57,950 nt of DNA from Melioribacteraceae bacterium (lineage in GTDB: Bacteria; Bacteroidota; Ignavibacteria; Ignavibacteriales; Melioribacteraceae), in assembly GCA_023230485.1 (NCBI GenBank), contig JALNXG010000016.1, positions 1 through 57,950 on the forward strand, written 5' to 3'. A model generated the notes under the pieces. It was not told the origin of the DNA. It did no database searches and saw only the letters and a program-made list of their open reading frames with translations. Shown here piece by piece: positions 50,922 through 57,950 of this stretch. The first letter of the stretch is position 1. Each line of letters begins with the position of its first letter. The position numbers were made by a program, and so were the translations under genes.

Positions 50922-52124
50922 ATGAATTTTACGCCTATTAAGCCTGCAAATAGAACTGAGAATATTACTTATGCTGTTAGAGACATTATTGTATTAGCGA
51001 ATGAAGTGGCGAAGACCGGAAAGAAATTACTTTATCTAAATATTGGCGATCCGAATTTATATGATTTCGCTCCACCTAAACATTTAGTTGAAGCAACTTA
51101 TGAAGCGATGAAAAAAAATCTCAATGGTTATTCTCCTTCATCGGGGATTAAGTCAGCCGTTGAAGCAATCGAAAAAGAAGCTGAGAAGAAAAAGATTAAA
51201 AATGTATTGGATGTATTTGTTACTACCGGTGCAAGTGAAGCAATCGATATCTGCTTAACAGCACTGGTAAATGAAGGGGAGAACGTACTTACTCCATCTC
51301 CGGGTTACCCTCTTTATACTGCAATATCGAGTAAACTTCAGATGATGGAAAATCCATATTATCTTGATGAATCTAATGGTTGGCAGCCCGATATTGAGGA
51401 TATTAAAAAGAAAATAAATCCAAAGACTAAAGCAATCGTTTTAATTAATCCTAATAATCCTACCGGAAGTAATTTTAGTCGGGAAACACTTCAGCAAATA
51501 TTGGATATAGCGTTAGAAAATAATCTTGTTGTCTTTGCAGATGAAATTTACGATAAACTTCTCTATGATGATAAAGAGCATGTATCGATTGCATCTCTAA
51601 ATTCAGAGGCTCCTGTAATTACATTTGGAGGACTATCTAAAAATTATATGGTACCTGGTTTTAGAATTGGGTGGGGAATTGTAAGCGGTAATAGAGCGAT
51701 GCTTTCCAATTATATTGAAGCAATCAATAAATTATTAAGATCACGTCTATCTGCAAATCATCCTGAGCAATATGGCATTGCTCCATCATTGGAAGGTGAG
51801 CATAGTCATTTAACTTTAGCTATGGAAAAACTTACCAAGAGACGCGACTTAACTTATGAGATGTTAAATTCAGTCGAAGGAATTAGCTGCGTTAAACCCG
51901 AAGGTGCATTCTATGCATTCCCTAAGATTGAAATTGAAGGATCGGATAATCATTTCGTAGCTGAATTAATTAAAGAAACGGGTGTGGTAGTAGTACCCGG
52001 AACGGGATTTGGTCAAGTCCCAGGTACGAATCACTTTAGAGTAGTCTTCTTACCACAAGAGGAAATCCTCGAAAAAGCGTATAAGAGTATAACAGAGTTT
52101 TATGTTAAGTATAGAAATAGATAA
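50922..52124 (+). CDS. class I/II aminotransferase (alanine/aspartate or 2-aminoadipate type)
   Basis: 400 residues, PLP fold type I. LYLNIGDPNLYDF (substrate loop), TTGASEAIDICLTAL, SPGYPLYTAISSKL, INPNNPTGSNFSRETL, FADEIYDKLLYDD (Asp and Tyr to PLP) and Lys240 in GGLSKNYMVPGFRIGW; PEGAFYAFPKI and FRVVFLPQEE near the end. It resembles AlaA/AspB-like enzymes. Its place 84 nt after lysJ suggests it might supply aminoadipate from 2-oxoadipate (LysN role) in the LysW pathway. That is inference. A strong terminator follows. Confidence 0.88.
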   Translation: MNFTPIKPANRTENITYAVRDIIVLANEVAKTGKKLLYLNIGDPNLYDFAPPKHLVEATYEAMKKNLNGYSPSSGIKSAVEAIEKEAEKKKIKNVLDVFVTTGASEAIDICLTALVNEGENVLTPSPGYPLYTAISSKLQMMENPYYLDESNGWQPDIEDIKKKINPKTKAIVLINPNNPTGSNFSRETLQQILDIALENNLVVFADEIYDKLLYDDKEHVSIASLNSEAPVITFGGLSKNYMVPGFRIGWGIVSGNRAMLSNYIEAINKLLRSRLSANHPEQYGIAPSLEGEHSHLTLAMEKLTKRRDLTYEMLNSVEGISCVKPEGAFYAFPKIEIEGSDNHFVAELIKETGVVVVPGTGFGQVPGTNHFRVVFLPQEEILEKAYKSITEFYVKYRNR

Positions 52125-52162
52125 AATTACAATAGTACTTTAGAATTAAAGTTATGAAAAGG

Positions 52163-52190
52163 AAGCTGCCTCAAAAGGGCAGCTTTTTCT
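52163..52190 (+). terminator. intrinsic terminator after the aminotransferase
   Basis: Stem AAGCTGCC (52163-52170) with GGGCAGCTT (52177-52185), loop rich in A, followed by TTTTTCTT. It closes the lys region. The coding remnant of a T9SS sorting domain begins immediately behind it. Confidence 0.88.
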
Positions 52191-52417
52191 TAAATCCGAG
52201 TACGATAATAAAGTTTGGGCTACCAGAGTGTGGTAAGGTAACCTTATCTATTTTTAATATACTTGGAGAGAAAGTAACAGTGCTGATTAATAAAGAGATG
52301 GAAGCGGGCTATCACGAAGTAAAGTGGGATGCATCACACTTATCAAGTGAAATGTATATATATCAAATAACGGCAGGTAAGTTCAGAGATGTAAAAAAGA
52401 TGTTATTAATGAAATAA
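52187..52417 (+). pseudogene. stranded T9SS C-terminal sorting domain (gene 3' remnant)
   Basis: Reading FFLNPSTIIKFGLPECGKVT and IFNILGEKVTVLINKEME, then YHEVKWDASHLSSEMYIYQI and ending DVKKMLLMK, this is a textbook type A C-terminal sorting domain of the Por/type IX secretion system, normally the last 75-90 residues of a large secreted protein. Here nothing precedes it: the frame opens with an ATG at 52154 that is part of the aminotransferase terminator hairpin, so there is no signal peptide or passenger. It is most simply the 3' end of a deleted gene. Translation as an 87-residue protein from 52154 cannot be excluded but could not be exported. Confidence 0.75.
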
Positions 52418-52444
52418 GAATTACTCTAAAAGGGGAATTTTAAA

Positions 52445-53389
52445 ATGAGAAAGGATATGGAACGGGTATTTGTTTGTGCAATTGTAATCATTTTTGGATT
52501 TAGCAATATTAATTTTGGACAAAATGAATTTCTTGAAGTAAATGGGAAGAAAATTGAATTCTTTACTGCCGGTTTAGAAAATAATCATGAGAATAAACCG
52601 GTATTGGTATTTGAAAATGGTATGGCTTCTAAGCTTGAAAATTGGAAGAATATAATTAAAGAAGTTTCAAAAACATCGGCTGTATTTTCTTATAATAGAC
52701 CCAGAATTGGAGAATCTGAAAATGATAGTCTTCCACCAACTACTGGGCATATAATAAATAATTTAAGAACTATGCTTTTGGAGAAAGGGTTTAAACCTCC
52801 TTATCTGTTTATATCTCATTCCTTTGGTGGGGCATATATAAGAAGTTATGCTGCTAAATATCCAAATGAAATTGCGGGACTAATATTTGTCGATCCGATT
52901 GATTTTACAAAAAAGAAAGGCGATGGTGATCTTCCATATTTAGAAATTGGATTAACCCAGCATCAAATTGATTCAATGTTCGCTAAGCCATATAAGGATT
53001 TCAAAGAAAAACTTTATGCTGAAATGCCTAACTTTTACGTTGAGGAAGTGAAAATATCTTCACAGTTGACAAATTCAGAATTTAGGGAATGCGATAGCAT
53101 CCCCTTGCCGGATGTTCCGGTTCATTTTATTAAAGCTGGTGGTTATCCAAAAACGCCAGATGATAGGGGGGAAACGATTTTTGATAAAGAAAAATTGTTT
53201 AGAATAGATGAATTTTTGAAAATGAAAAGATGGATTGCACTTCTTTATCCTCTTCGATATGGGAAATTGTTTTATAGTTCCAGTTCAGGGCATTTTGTTC
53301 AAATGGATGATCCTGAATTAATTATTTCGAGTATAAAGTTAGCTTTAAGCGATTATGAGAAAATTCAGGCAGCAAAAATTAAGAATTGA
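52445..53389 (+). CDS. secreted alpha/beta hydrolase
   Basis: 314 residues with a signal peptide (about 1-25, ending INFGQ). Alpha/beta-hydrolase fold: VFENGMASKLENWKNIIKEV (HG-like oxyanion region with Glu-Asn-Gly), SYNRPRIGESE, nucleophile elbow SHSFGGAYIRSYAAKYP, GLIFVDPIDF (acid-strand region) and SGHFVQMDDPELI with the catalytic His. The substrate is not predictable; esterase or lipase-like is likely. It carries no sorting domain at its end. GGGGAA precedes the start. It stands between the T9SS remnant and a long non-coding stretch. Confidence 0.87.
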   Translation: MRKDMERVFVCAIVIIFGFSNINFGQNEFLEVNGKKIEFFTAGLENNHENKPVLVFENGMASKLENWKNIIKEVSKTSAVFSYNRPRIGESENDSLPPTTGHIINNLRTMLLEKGFKPPYLFISHSFGGAYIRSYAAKYPNEIAGLIFVDPIDFTKKKGDGDLPYLEIGLTQHQIDSMFAKPYKDFKEKLYAEMPNFYVEEVKISSQLTNSEFRECDSIPLPDVPVHFIKAGGYPKTPDDRGETIFDKEKLFRIDEFLKMKRWIALLYPLRYGKLFYSSSSGHFVQMDDPELIISSIKLALSDYEKIQAAKIKN

Positions 53390-53774
53390 AGATAAAGCAT
53401 TGATACTAATTTATGTCAAAAAACGCTATCGGATAAATTTTCTCTAAGGGACGATTATGCCCTTTTGCACGAGAAAATCCTGAGGCTAAGCGATGTTCGG
53501 CTGTACCTCACATCGCTTAGCCTCTATGCCTTCTTTTCTCAATTACACAAAATTACATCCACCTTTTTTACTCCTTTTCTCAACGGGATTACTTAAATAA
53601 ATAAAAAAAATATTTTTTTAAAAAAAATATTTTGAATTAATAATATATCTTTTATATTACCAGGTGCAATTGTAAAAAAATAGCGTTATATCATTTTGTA
53701 TAGGTGTTCTTTTTCTCTTCTTTGATATATTACTAAAAAATATCTGAAAAGTATCTTGTTTGTGAGGGCAAAAC
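53390..53774. other. 385-base non-coding stretch with inverted repeats
   Basis: No convincing gene. Contents: a small AAGGG/CCCTT hairpin, a large structured inverted repeat (53471-53540), an AT-only inverted repeat around 53604-53634 (arms like AAAATATTTTTTT), and a loose promoter-like TTG-N18-TCATTTTG (53670-53698) before the small ORF at 53775. Much of 53590-53660 is nearly pure A/T. Confidence 0.6.
53471..53540. repeat. long inverted repeat / structured element
   Basis: A perfect 15-bp stem, GAGGCTAAGCGATGT (53482-53496) with ACATCGCTTAGCCTC (53510-53524), and a 13-nt loop. An outer 7-bp helix GAGAAAA (53471-53477) with TTTTCTC (53534-53540) extends it past an internal loop. It is far more stable and GC-richer than its surroundings. 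There is no T run, so it is not a plain terminator; it could be a structured RNA, a protein-binding palindrome or a REP-like element. Confidence 0.75.
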
Positions 53775-53999
53775 ATGGAAAGTTTTCGATTATTCTCGTT
53801 TTTTAGTTTTAAATCCTTTCTACTATTAATATTACTTACTACCGTTATAGATTCCCAGTCTATTTTAAAAAATTGCTTTAAAATAAATTATGGGAGAAAT
53901 CTATTTGGTATTATCCATTCTATGTTAACCCAACTCAAATGTGTTTATCGAAAAGTTGAATATAATAAATATAATTTTGTCTCTTGTAAAGAGAGGTAA
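53775..53999 (+). pseudogene. short leader-only ORF, possible 5' remnant of a secreted protein gene
   Basis: 74 codons. The start is a convincing signal peptide (LFSFFSFKSFLLLILLTTVI then DSQS) but the rest (KNCFKINYGRNLFG and on) is short and unlike any family I know. A different frame over 53906-53956 reads WYYPFYVNPTQMCLSKS before a stop. The bases before its ATG (GAGGGC, 5 nt, ATG) are the same as before the M6 peptidase ATG 345 nt downstream, and both leaders start with Met, a charged residue and Ser and end near Ser-Gln. It may be the truncated front of a paralogue or a small exported peptide. Confidence 0.35.
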
Positions 54000-54012
54000 G
54001 TGAGGACGCGAG

Positions 54013-54044
54013 ATGAATGCCCCGATTGCTATCGGGGTGTTCAT
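54013..54044. repeat. GC-rich hairpin (CCCGAT-TGCT-ATCGGG core)
   Basis: A 14-bp stem with two G-U pairs (54013-54026 with 54031-54044) and loop TGCT. Core arms CCCCGAT and ATCGGGG. No T run follows. It lies just behind the leader-only ORF and 76 bases before the M6 peptidase start. It might be a factor-independent terminator of atypical form or a dispersed palindromic repeat. Confidence 0.6.
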
Positions 54045-54119
54045 ATTATCAGAAAAATAAAAAGATTTTAGAAATAGAGAAATAATTTGTAAACAAAATA
54101 TATTCATGGAGGGCGCATC

Positions 54120-57100
54120 ATGAAGTCTTATTCTACTATTAATATTTTCAGAATATTTTATTCCATTATTCTTTTCGTTTTTTTATCGAATGTAACAATT
54201 TTATCTCAGGCTCCGTTACATCCTAGTTTATTAAAAAAATACCAATCAGAAAAGTCATTCCAAAACAAGACCCCAATTTTCAAAGATAAAAAAGCATTAT
54301 TAGAAAAAGGGATTGATGCACCATGGGCTGCTCCTGAATTAGAAATTAATAAAAGTCCGAAAGTTAATAATTTCCAAAGAAGCTTTGGACCTGCAAGAAC
54401 ACCATCAGGTTCTTGGAAAGCATTAGTAATATTGGTTCAGTTTTCAGATCAACCTACACAAACAAATGCACAAACTTTTGATGATCTTTTATTCGGAACT
54501 AATTTCGGCTCGATGAGGGACTATTATAAAAAAGTGAGTTATAATAATCTAGATATAATCACTCTTAATTTACCAAGCAGTGTGGGATGGCTTCAGGTAT
54601 CACAACCATACAGTTATTATGTAGATAATCAAAATGGATTTGGAAACTATCCAACGAATGCACAAGGTTTAGTGGAAGAGGTTGTTAGATTAGCCGATCC
54701 ACTGATCGATTATTCAAAATATGATAACGATGGCGATGGCTTTGTTGATGCATTATTTGTCGTCCATACCGGAACAGGTGCCGAATATGGAGGATTAGAT
54801 AGTCAAATATGGAGCCATGCATGGGCAGTACCAAACCCAATTTTATTAGATGGAATTAAGATATATCGTTATTCAATGGAACCCGAATTTTGGCTAACGC
54901 CGGGTGATATGACTATGGGTGTTTATGCTCATGAATTAGGGCATGCAGCATTTGGTTTGCCTGATGTTTATGATACAGATTATTCATCAAACGGACTTGG
55001 GGACTGGAGTCTAATGGCAGGCGGCAGTTGGAATGGTACGGGAATCGGAGGAAATTATCCTGCACTACCTGATGCTTGGTCTCATGCTCAAATGGGATAT
55101 TTGAATCCTACTCTCATTAATTCTAACTCTTCTAATTTATCTTTACCGGCAATCGAAACTAGTTCTACTGCCTACATATTATGGGAAAATGGTAATTTTA
55201 TAAATGAATATTTTCTAATCGAAAATCGACAAAAGACCGGATACGATCAATATCTGCCCGGTGATGGTATATTAGTTTATCATGTTGATGAAAATGTAAT
55301 GACGCAAAATGATTATGAGTGGTTCCCCGAATCTTTATCATCGAACCATTATCTTGTAGCGATAGAACAAGCTGATGGACTTTGGAATTTGGAAGGGAGA
55401 GGGAATAGTAATCGAGGGGATAGCGGGGATCCATTCCCGGGGGGAACTAATAAAAGAAATTTTAATTCTTTTACAGTCCCGGATACTAAGGATTATCAAT
55501 CGAATTTTACCGGCATTTCAATAGCAAATATTAGCAATTCTTCATCTTCAATGACGGCAGATTTTAATACTCTAAATACAGAACCAATTTTAGCTTTAAA
55601 TGCTCCGCAAGATGGAATTTCTCTTGAATCGGGAAGAAAATTTCAAATTAAATGGGCAAGTCTGAATATCCAGAATGTAAAAATAGAATATACTACTAAT
55701 AATGGAACTTCTTGGAATTTAATTTCGGATAATGAAACTGCATCAAACGGCCAATATGAATGGATAGTCCCATTTGTTAATTCTACTGAATGTAAAATTA
55801 AAATCACTGATCGATCCAACCCGAACATTTATGCAACTAATAGCAATCCATTTATAATAGTAGAATGGAAAAAAGACTATTTAGTTTGGGAGCCGGACCC
55901 AACCCCATTATCAGGAATAGCAATAAAAAACATCTTAGAAAGTAAAGGTTATTCGGTGGCATATTCCACCGGTTTATTCCCTGAGTTATTATACCCTTAT
56001 AAAGGAATCTTTATATGTTTGGGTGTATATCCTAATAACTATCGATTAAAGGAAGCAGAAGCAGCCTTTTTCATTTCATACTTAAAACAGGGCGGTAATA
56101 TTTATATGGAAGGTGCTGAAACATGGGCTTCAGAACTCTTAACTTCATTGCATCCCTATTTTAATATCAATGGAATAGATGATGGAACTTCTGATCTGGC
56201 ATCTGTCTCCGGAGGTTCAGGTACAATTATGGAAGGATTGATTTTCAATTATTCAGGTGAAAATAATTATATCGATCGACTTGAACCGATAAATAATGCA
56301 ACAACAATTTTTACTAATACAAGTTTAGGTTATGGTTGCGCCATAATGAATGAAGGCAATGGATATAGAACTATTGGTTCTTCTTTCGAATTTGGTGGTT
56401 TAGTGGATCAAGGAAATTTGAACACTAAAACCGAAGTCATAAAAAGAATTTTAGGGTTTTTCAACGAGGTGCCTAATAAACCTACCAACTTATCTGCTAA
56501 TTTAAATAAATCAAATGGGTTAGTTTCTTTGAATTGGAATTTCACTAGAAATAATTATTCGGTATATGAGGATTTTAGTGATGGCCTTGCTGATAATTTT
56601 AATTTAGAAGATAATCGTTTCACCGTTGATGAAGGTTATCTTAAAATGAATGGTTTATCGAATGATTCATGGGCTACTACATATTATAATAACGACTTTA
56701 GCAATTTTGCCTTAGAATATGGATTTAAAAGAGTTCAAGGTAGTCCTGATTATTCGGTTGCTGCATTTATACGAGCTGATAAAGCTATGGATGCAGGAAA
56801 TGAAAAAGGATACTTATTTTGTGTTACAACTTCAGGTTCGTTTTATGCATGCAAAATTTTAAACGGTTCTATTATGTGGTACAGGCCATGGTCATATACC
56901 TCTGCAATAAATACCGATGTAGGTGCAAATAATATCGTTACTATTGGAGCTATGGCTAATAATCTAAAATTAATTATTAATGGAAATGAAGTATTTAGCA
57001 TAATAGATGATTTGCCTGAACCAATTTTAAACGGTAGAATATTTATTGGTGCTTATGATCCGTCAGTATCTACTAATGAAGTATGGTGGGATTTTATCAC

Positions 57101-57950
57101 TGTTGATGAGAACTTAGCTTCCTCTGTAATGGCATTGAATCTTCCAAAATCAGAAATTCAAGAAATTGGAGGTACCTCATTAGTAAAATCTCCTGAAGTT
57201 AACTTTCCACCAAATTCTGTCCCCGCAATCAGCGTTTTGGATCAAATAAAATCTAAAGAACAAAGCTCTGAACTGCAAAATTTCTTTGTATATCGCGATG
57301 ATGCTGTGATTGGAAATACTAAAAATACTCATTATGACGACCAATTAACGGAATTTGGTACTTATGATTATAAGGTTACTGCATTAATAGATAATATCGA
57401 AACTGAAGCGTCTAATATTCGTTCAGTAGAATATAAATATGAGCTGGCTTTACTTCATCCTACTGCAAATGATTTGGTTCTTTCTAATAGTACTTATGAT
57501 ATTAAATGGGAAGGATTTATTGATGATAAGGTTAAAATAGAGTATTCTACCAATAATGGAGCGGACTGGAATACAATAGTTTCAGAAGTCCCTCTCCTCG
57601 ATAAACAATATCGATGGGATGTCCCTAATTTGAATTCTTCCGAATGTAAAATAAAAATCTCATCAGTATCAAATCCAAATTATTTTTCAGTAAATGAAGG
57701 GGTTTTTGTAATACGAACATTGCAAATTATAAATGAAACTGAGGATAATGGAACATTAGCACTCGCAAATATTGTATCAATCGGTGATACAATTTCGGCA
57801 ATTATTGCTAATAGTAACGATGTGGACTATTATAAATTTTATGGAGTAGCGGGGGATACAATCGATATATATGGAGATGGAACAGAATCCGGATTAGGAG
57901 GAAGATTAAGTCTTTTATTTAATGGCAATTGGTTAGAGCAATCACAAGAT
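54120..57950 (+). CDS. secreted M6-family metalloprotease with Ig-like repeats (3' end outside window)
   Basis: 1277 codons open to the right edge. The signal peptide is about 1-31 (ending TILSQ). The peptidase domain runs to about residue 480: GSWKALVILVQFSDQP, DYSKYDNDGDGFVDALFVVH, zinc motif His271-Glu-Leu-Gly-His275 in YAHELGHAAFGLPDVYD, LGDWSLMAGGSWNG and PGDGILVYHVDE. Two Ser/Thr-rich beta modules share IKW, VKIEY, TNNG and CKIKI (about 490-580, 1110-1200). Between them are a GATase-like region (EGAETWASELL) and a LamG-like fold. A PPC-type domain begins at about 1215. A T9SS sorting domain is expected beyond the edge. GGAGGG precedes the ATG. Confidence 0.9.
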   Translation, partial: MKSYSTINIFRIFYSIILFVFLSNVTILSQAPLHPSLLKKYQSEKSFQNKTPIFKDKKALLEKGIDAPWAAPELEINKSPKVNNFQRSFGPARTPSGSWKALVILVQFSDQPTQTNAQTFDDLLFGTNFGSMRDYYKKVSYNNLDIITLNLPSSVGWLQVSQPYSYYVDNQNGFGNYPTNAQGLVEEVVRLADPLIDYSKYDNDGDGFVDALFVVHTGTGAEYGGLDSQIWSHAWAVPNPILLDGIKIYRYSMEPEFWLTPGDMTMGVYAHELGHAAFGLPDVYDTDYSSNGLGDWSLMAGGSWNGTGIGGNYPALPDAWSHAQMGYLNPTLINSNSSNLSLPAIETSSTAYILWENGNFINEYFLIENRQKTGYDQYLPGDGILVYHVDENVMTQNDYEWFPESLSSNHYLVAIEQADGLWNLEGRGNSNRGDSGDPFPGGTNKRNFNSFTVPDTKDYQSNFTGISIANISNSSSSMTADFNTLNTEPILALNAPQDGISLESGRKFQIKWASLNIQNVKIEYTTNNGTSWNLISDNETASNGQYEWIVPFVNSTECKIKITDRSNPNIYATNSNPFIIVEWKKDYLVWEPDPTPLSGIAIKNILESKGYSVAYSTGLFPELLYPYKGIFICLGVYPNNYRLKEAEAAFFISYLKQGGNIYMEGAETWASELLTSLHPYFNINGIDDGTSDLASVSGGSGTIMEGLIFNYSGENNYIDRLEPINNATTIFTNTSLGYGCAIMNEGNGYRTIGSSFEFGGLVDQGNLNTKTEVIKRILGFFNEVPNKPTNLSANLNKSNGLVSLNWNFTRNNYSVYEDFSDGLADNFNLEDNRFTVDEGYLKMNGLSNDSWATTYYNNDFSNFALEYGFKRVQGSPDYSVAAFIRADKAMDAGNEKGYLFCVTTSGSFYACKILNGSIMWYRPWSYTSAINTDVGANNIVTIGAMANNLKLIINGNEVFSIIDDLPEPILNGRIFIGAYDPSVSTNEVWWDFITVDENLASSVMALNLPKSEIQEIGGTSLVKSPEVNFPPNSVPAISVLDQIKSKEQSSELQNFFVYRDDAVIGNTKNTHYDDQLTEFGTYDYKVTALIDNIETEASNIRSVEYKYELALLHPTANDLVLSNSTYDIKWEGFIDDKVKIEYSTNNGADWNTIVSEVPLLDKQYRWDVPNLNSSECKIKISSVSNPNYFSVNEGVFVIRTLQIINETEDNGTLALANIVSIGDTISAIIANSNDVDYYKFYGVAGDTIDIYGDGTESGLGGRLSLLFNGNWLEQSQD

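Noticed and set aside
53390..53774. tRNA, integron attC site or CRISPR repeat in the gap
   Set aside because: No cloverleaf, no GTTRRRY-type core pair at the stem ends, and no regularly spaced repeats.
1..57950. Mobile element or phage region
   Set aside because: No transposase, integrase, terminal inverted repeats with target duplication or phage structural genes were seen; only gene remnants near 52.2 and 53.8 kb hint at past rearrangement.

Overview
The window is 57.95 kb of AT-rich bacterial chromosome with dense coding, many 1-11 nt overlaps between consecutive genes, and no rRNA, tRNA, CRISPR array, transposase or phage gene that I could see. A type IX secretion C-terminal sorting-domain fragment, relaxed Bacteroidota-like lipoproteins, TTG-N20-TA promoter signatures and an M6 peptidase with Ig-like repeats point to the FCB group. 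Together with a LysW-type lysine/arginine cluster and a fused E2-E1 2-oxoglutarate dehydrogenase, they suggest an Ignavibacteria-like lineage. The phylum-level guess is inference.

Layout. 1-10.8 kb: end of pyrG, a secreted TPR protein, then purN-purH-mreB-mreC-mreD-mrdA-rodA-pyrF, which places the rod-shape peptidoglycan machine between nucleotide biosynthesis genes. 10.9-14.7 kb: a DUF2851 protein, then (minus strand) etfB-etfA-bifunctional nuclease. 14.7-22.6 kb: clpS-like, a YchF-like GTPase, pepD, an acyl-CoA synthetase, and an iron cluster made of a membrane-anchored DtxR-FeoA fusion and a FeoB split by one in-frame stop. 22.6-31.7 kb: ppk1, dCMP deaminase, fumC, a DedA-like protein, a second acyl-CoA synthetase, and an NfnAB-like ferredoxin:NADP oxidoreductase pair. 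31.8-41.2 kb: metG, an orphan beta-class DNA methyltransferase, three consecutive parvulin-type envelope chaperones, a MoxR ATPase and an M23 lipoprotein. 41.2-52.1 kb: the fused 2-oxoglutarate dehydrogenase, divergent from a lysW-homocitrate synthase-lysX-lysY-glutaminase-lysZ-lysJ operon and a class I aminotransferase. 52.1 kb to the end: a stranded T9SS sorting-domain fragment, a secreted alpha/beta hydrolase, a 730-base region with structured hairpins and a leader-only ORF, and a large M6-type secreted metalloprotease cut by the window edge.

The most interesting system is the amino-group carrier operon. Its LysW ends in EDWGQ instead of the usual EDWGE. LysX normally joins the substrate to the gamma-carboxyl of that last Glu, so a terminal Gln should not be usable as encoded. 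The same operon carries a stand-alone class II glutamine amidotransferase-like hydrolase (Cys2 nucleophile, no synthase domain) between lysY and lysZ. It could deamidate the LysW C-terminal Gln, use it for amide exchange, or release the product like EgtC. Dedicated lysK, homoaconitase and homoisocitrate dehydrogenase genes are not in the window.
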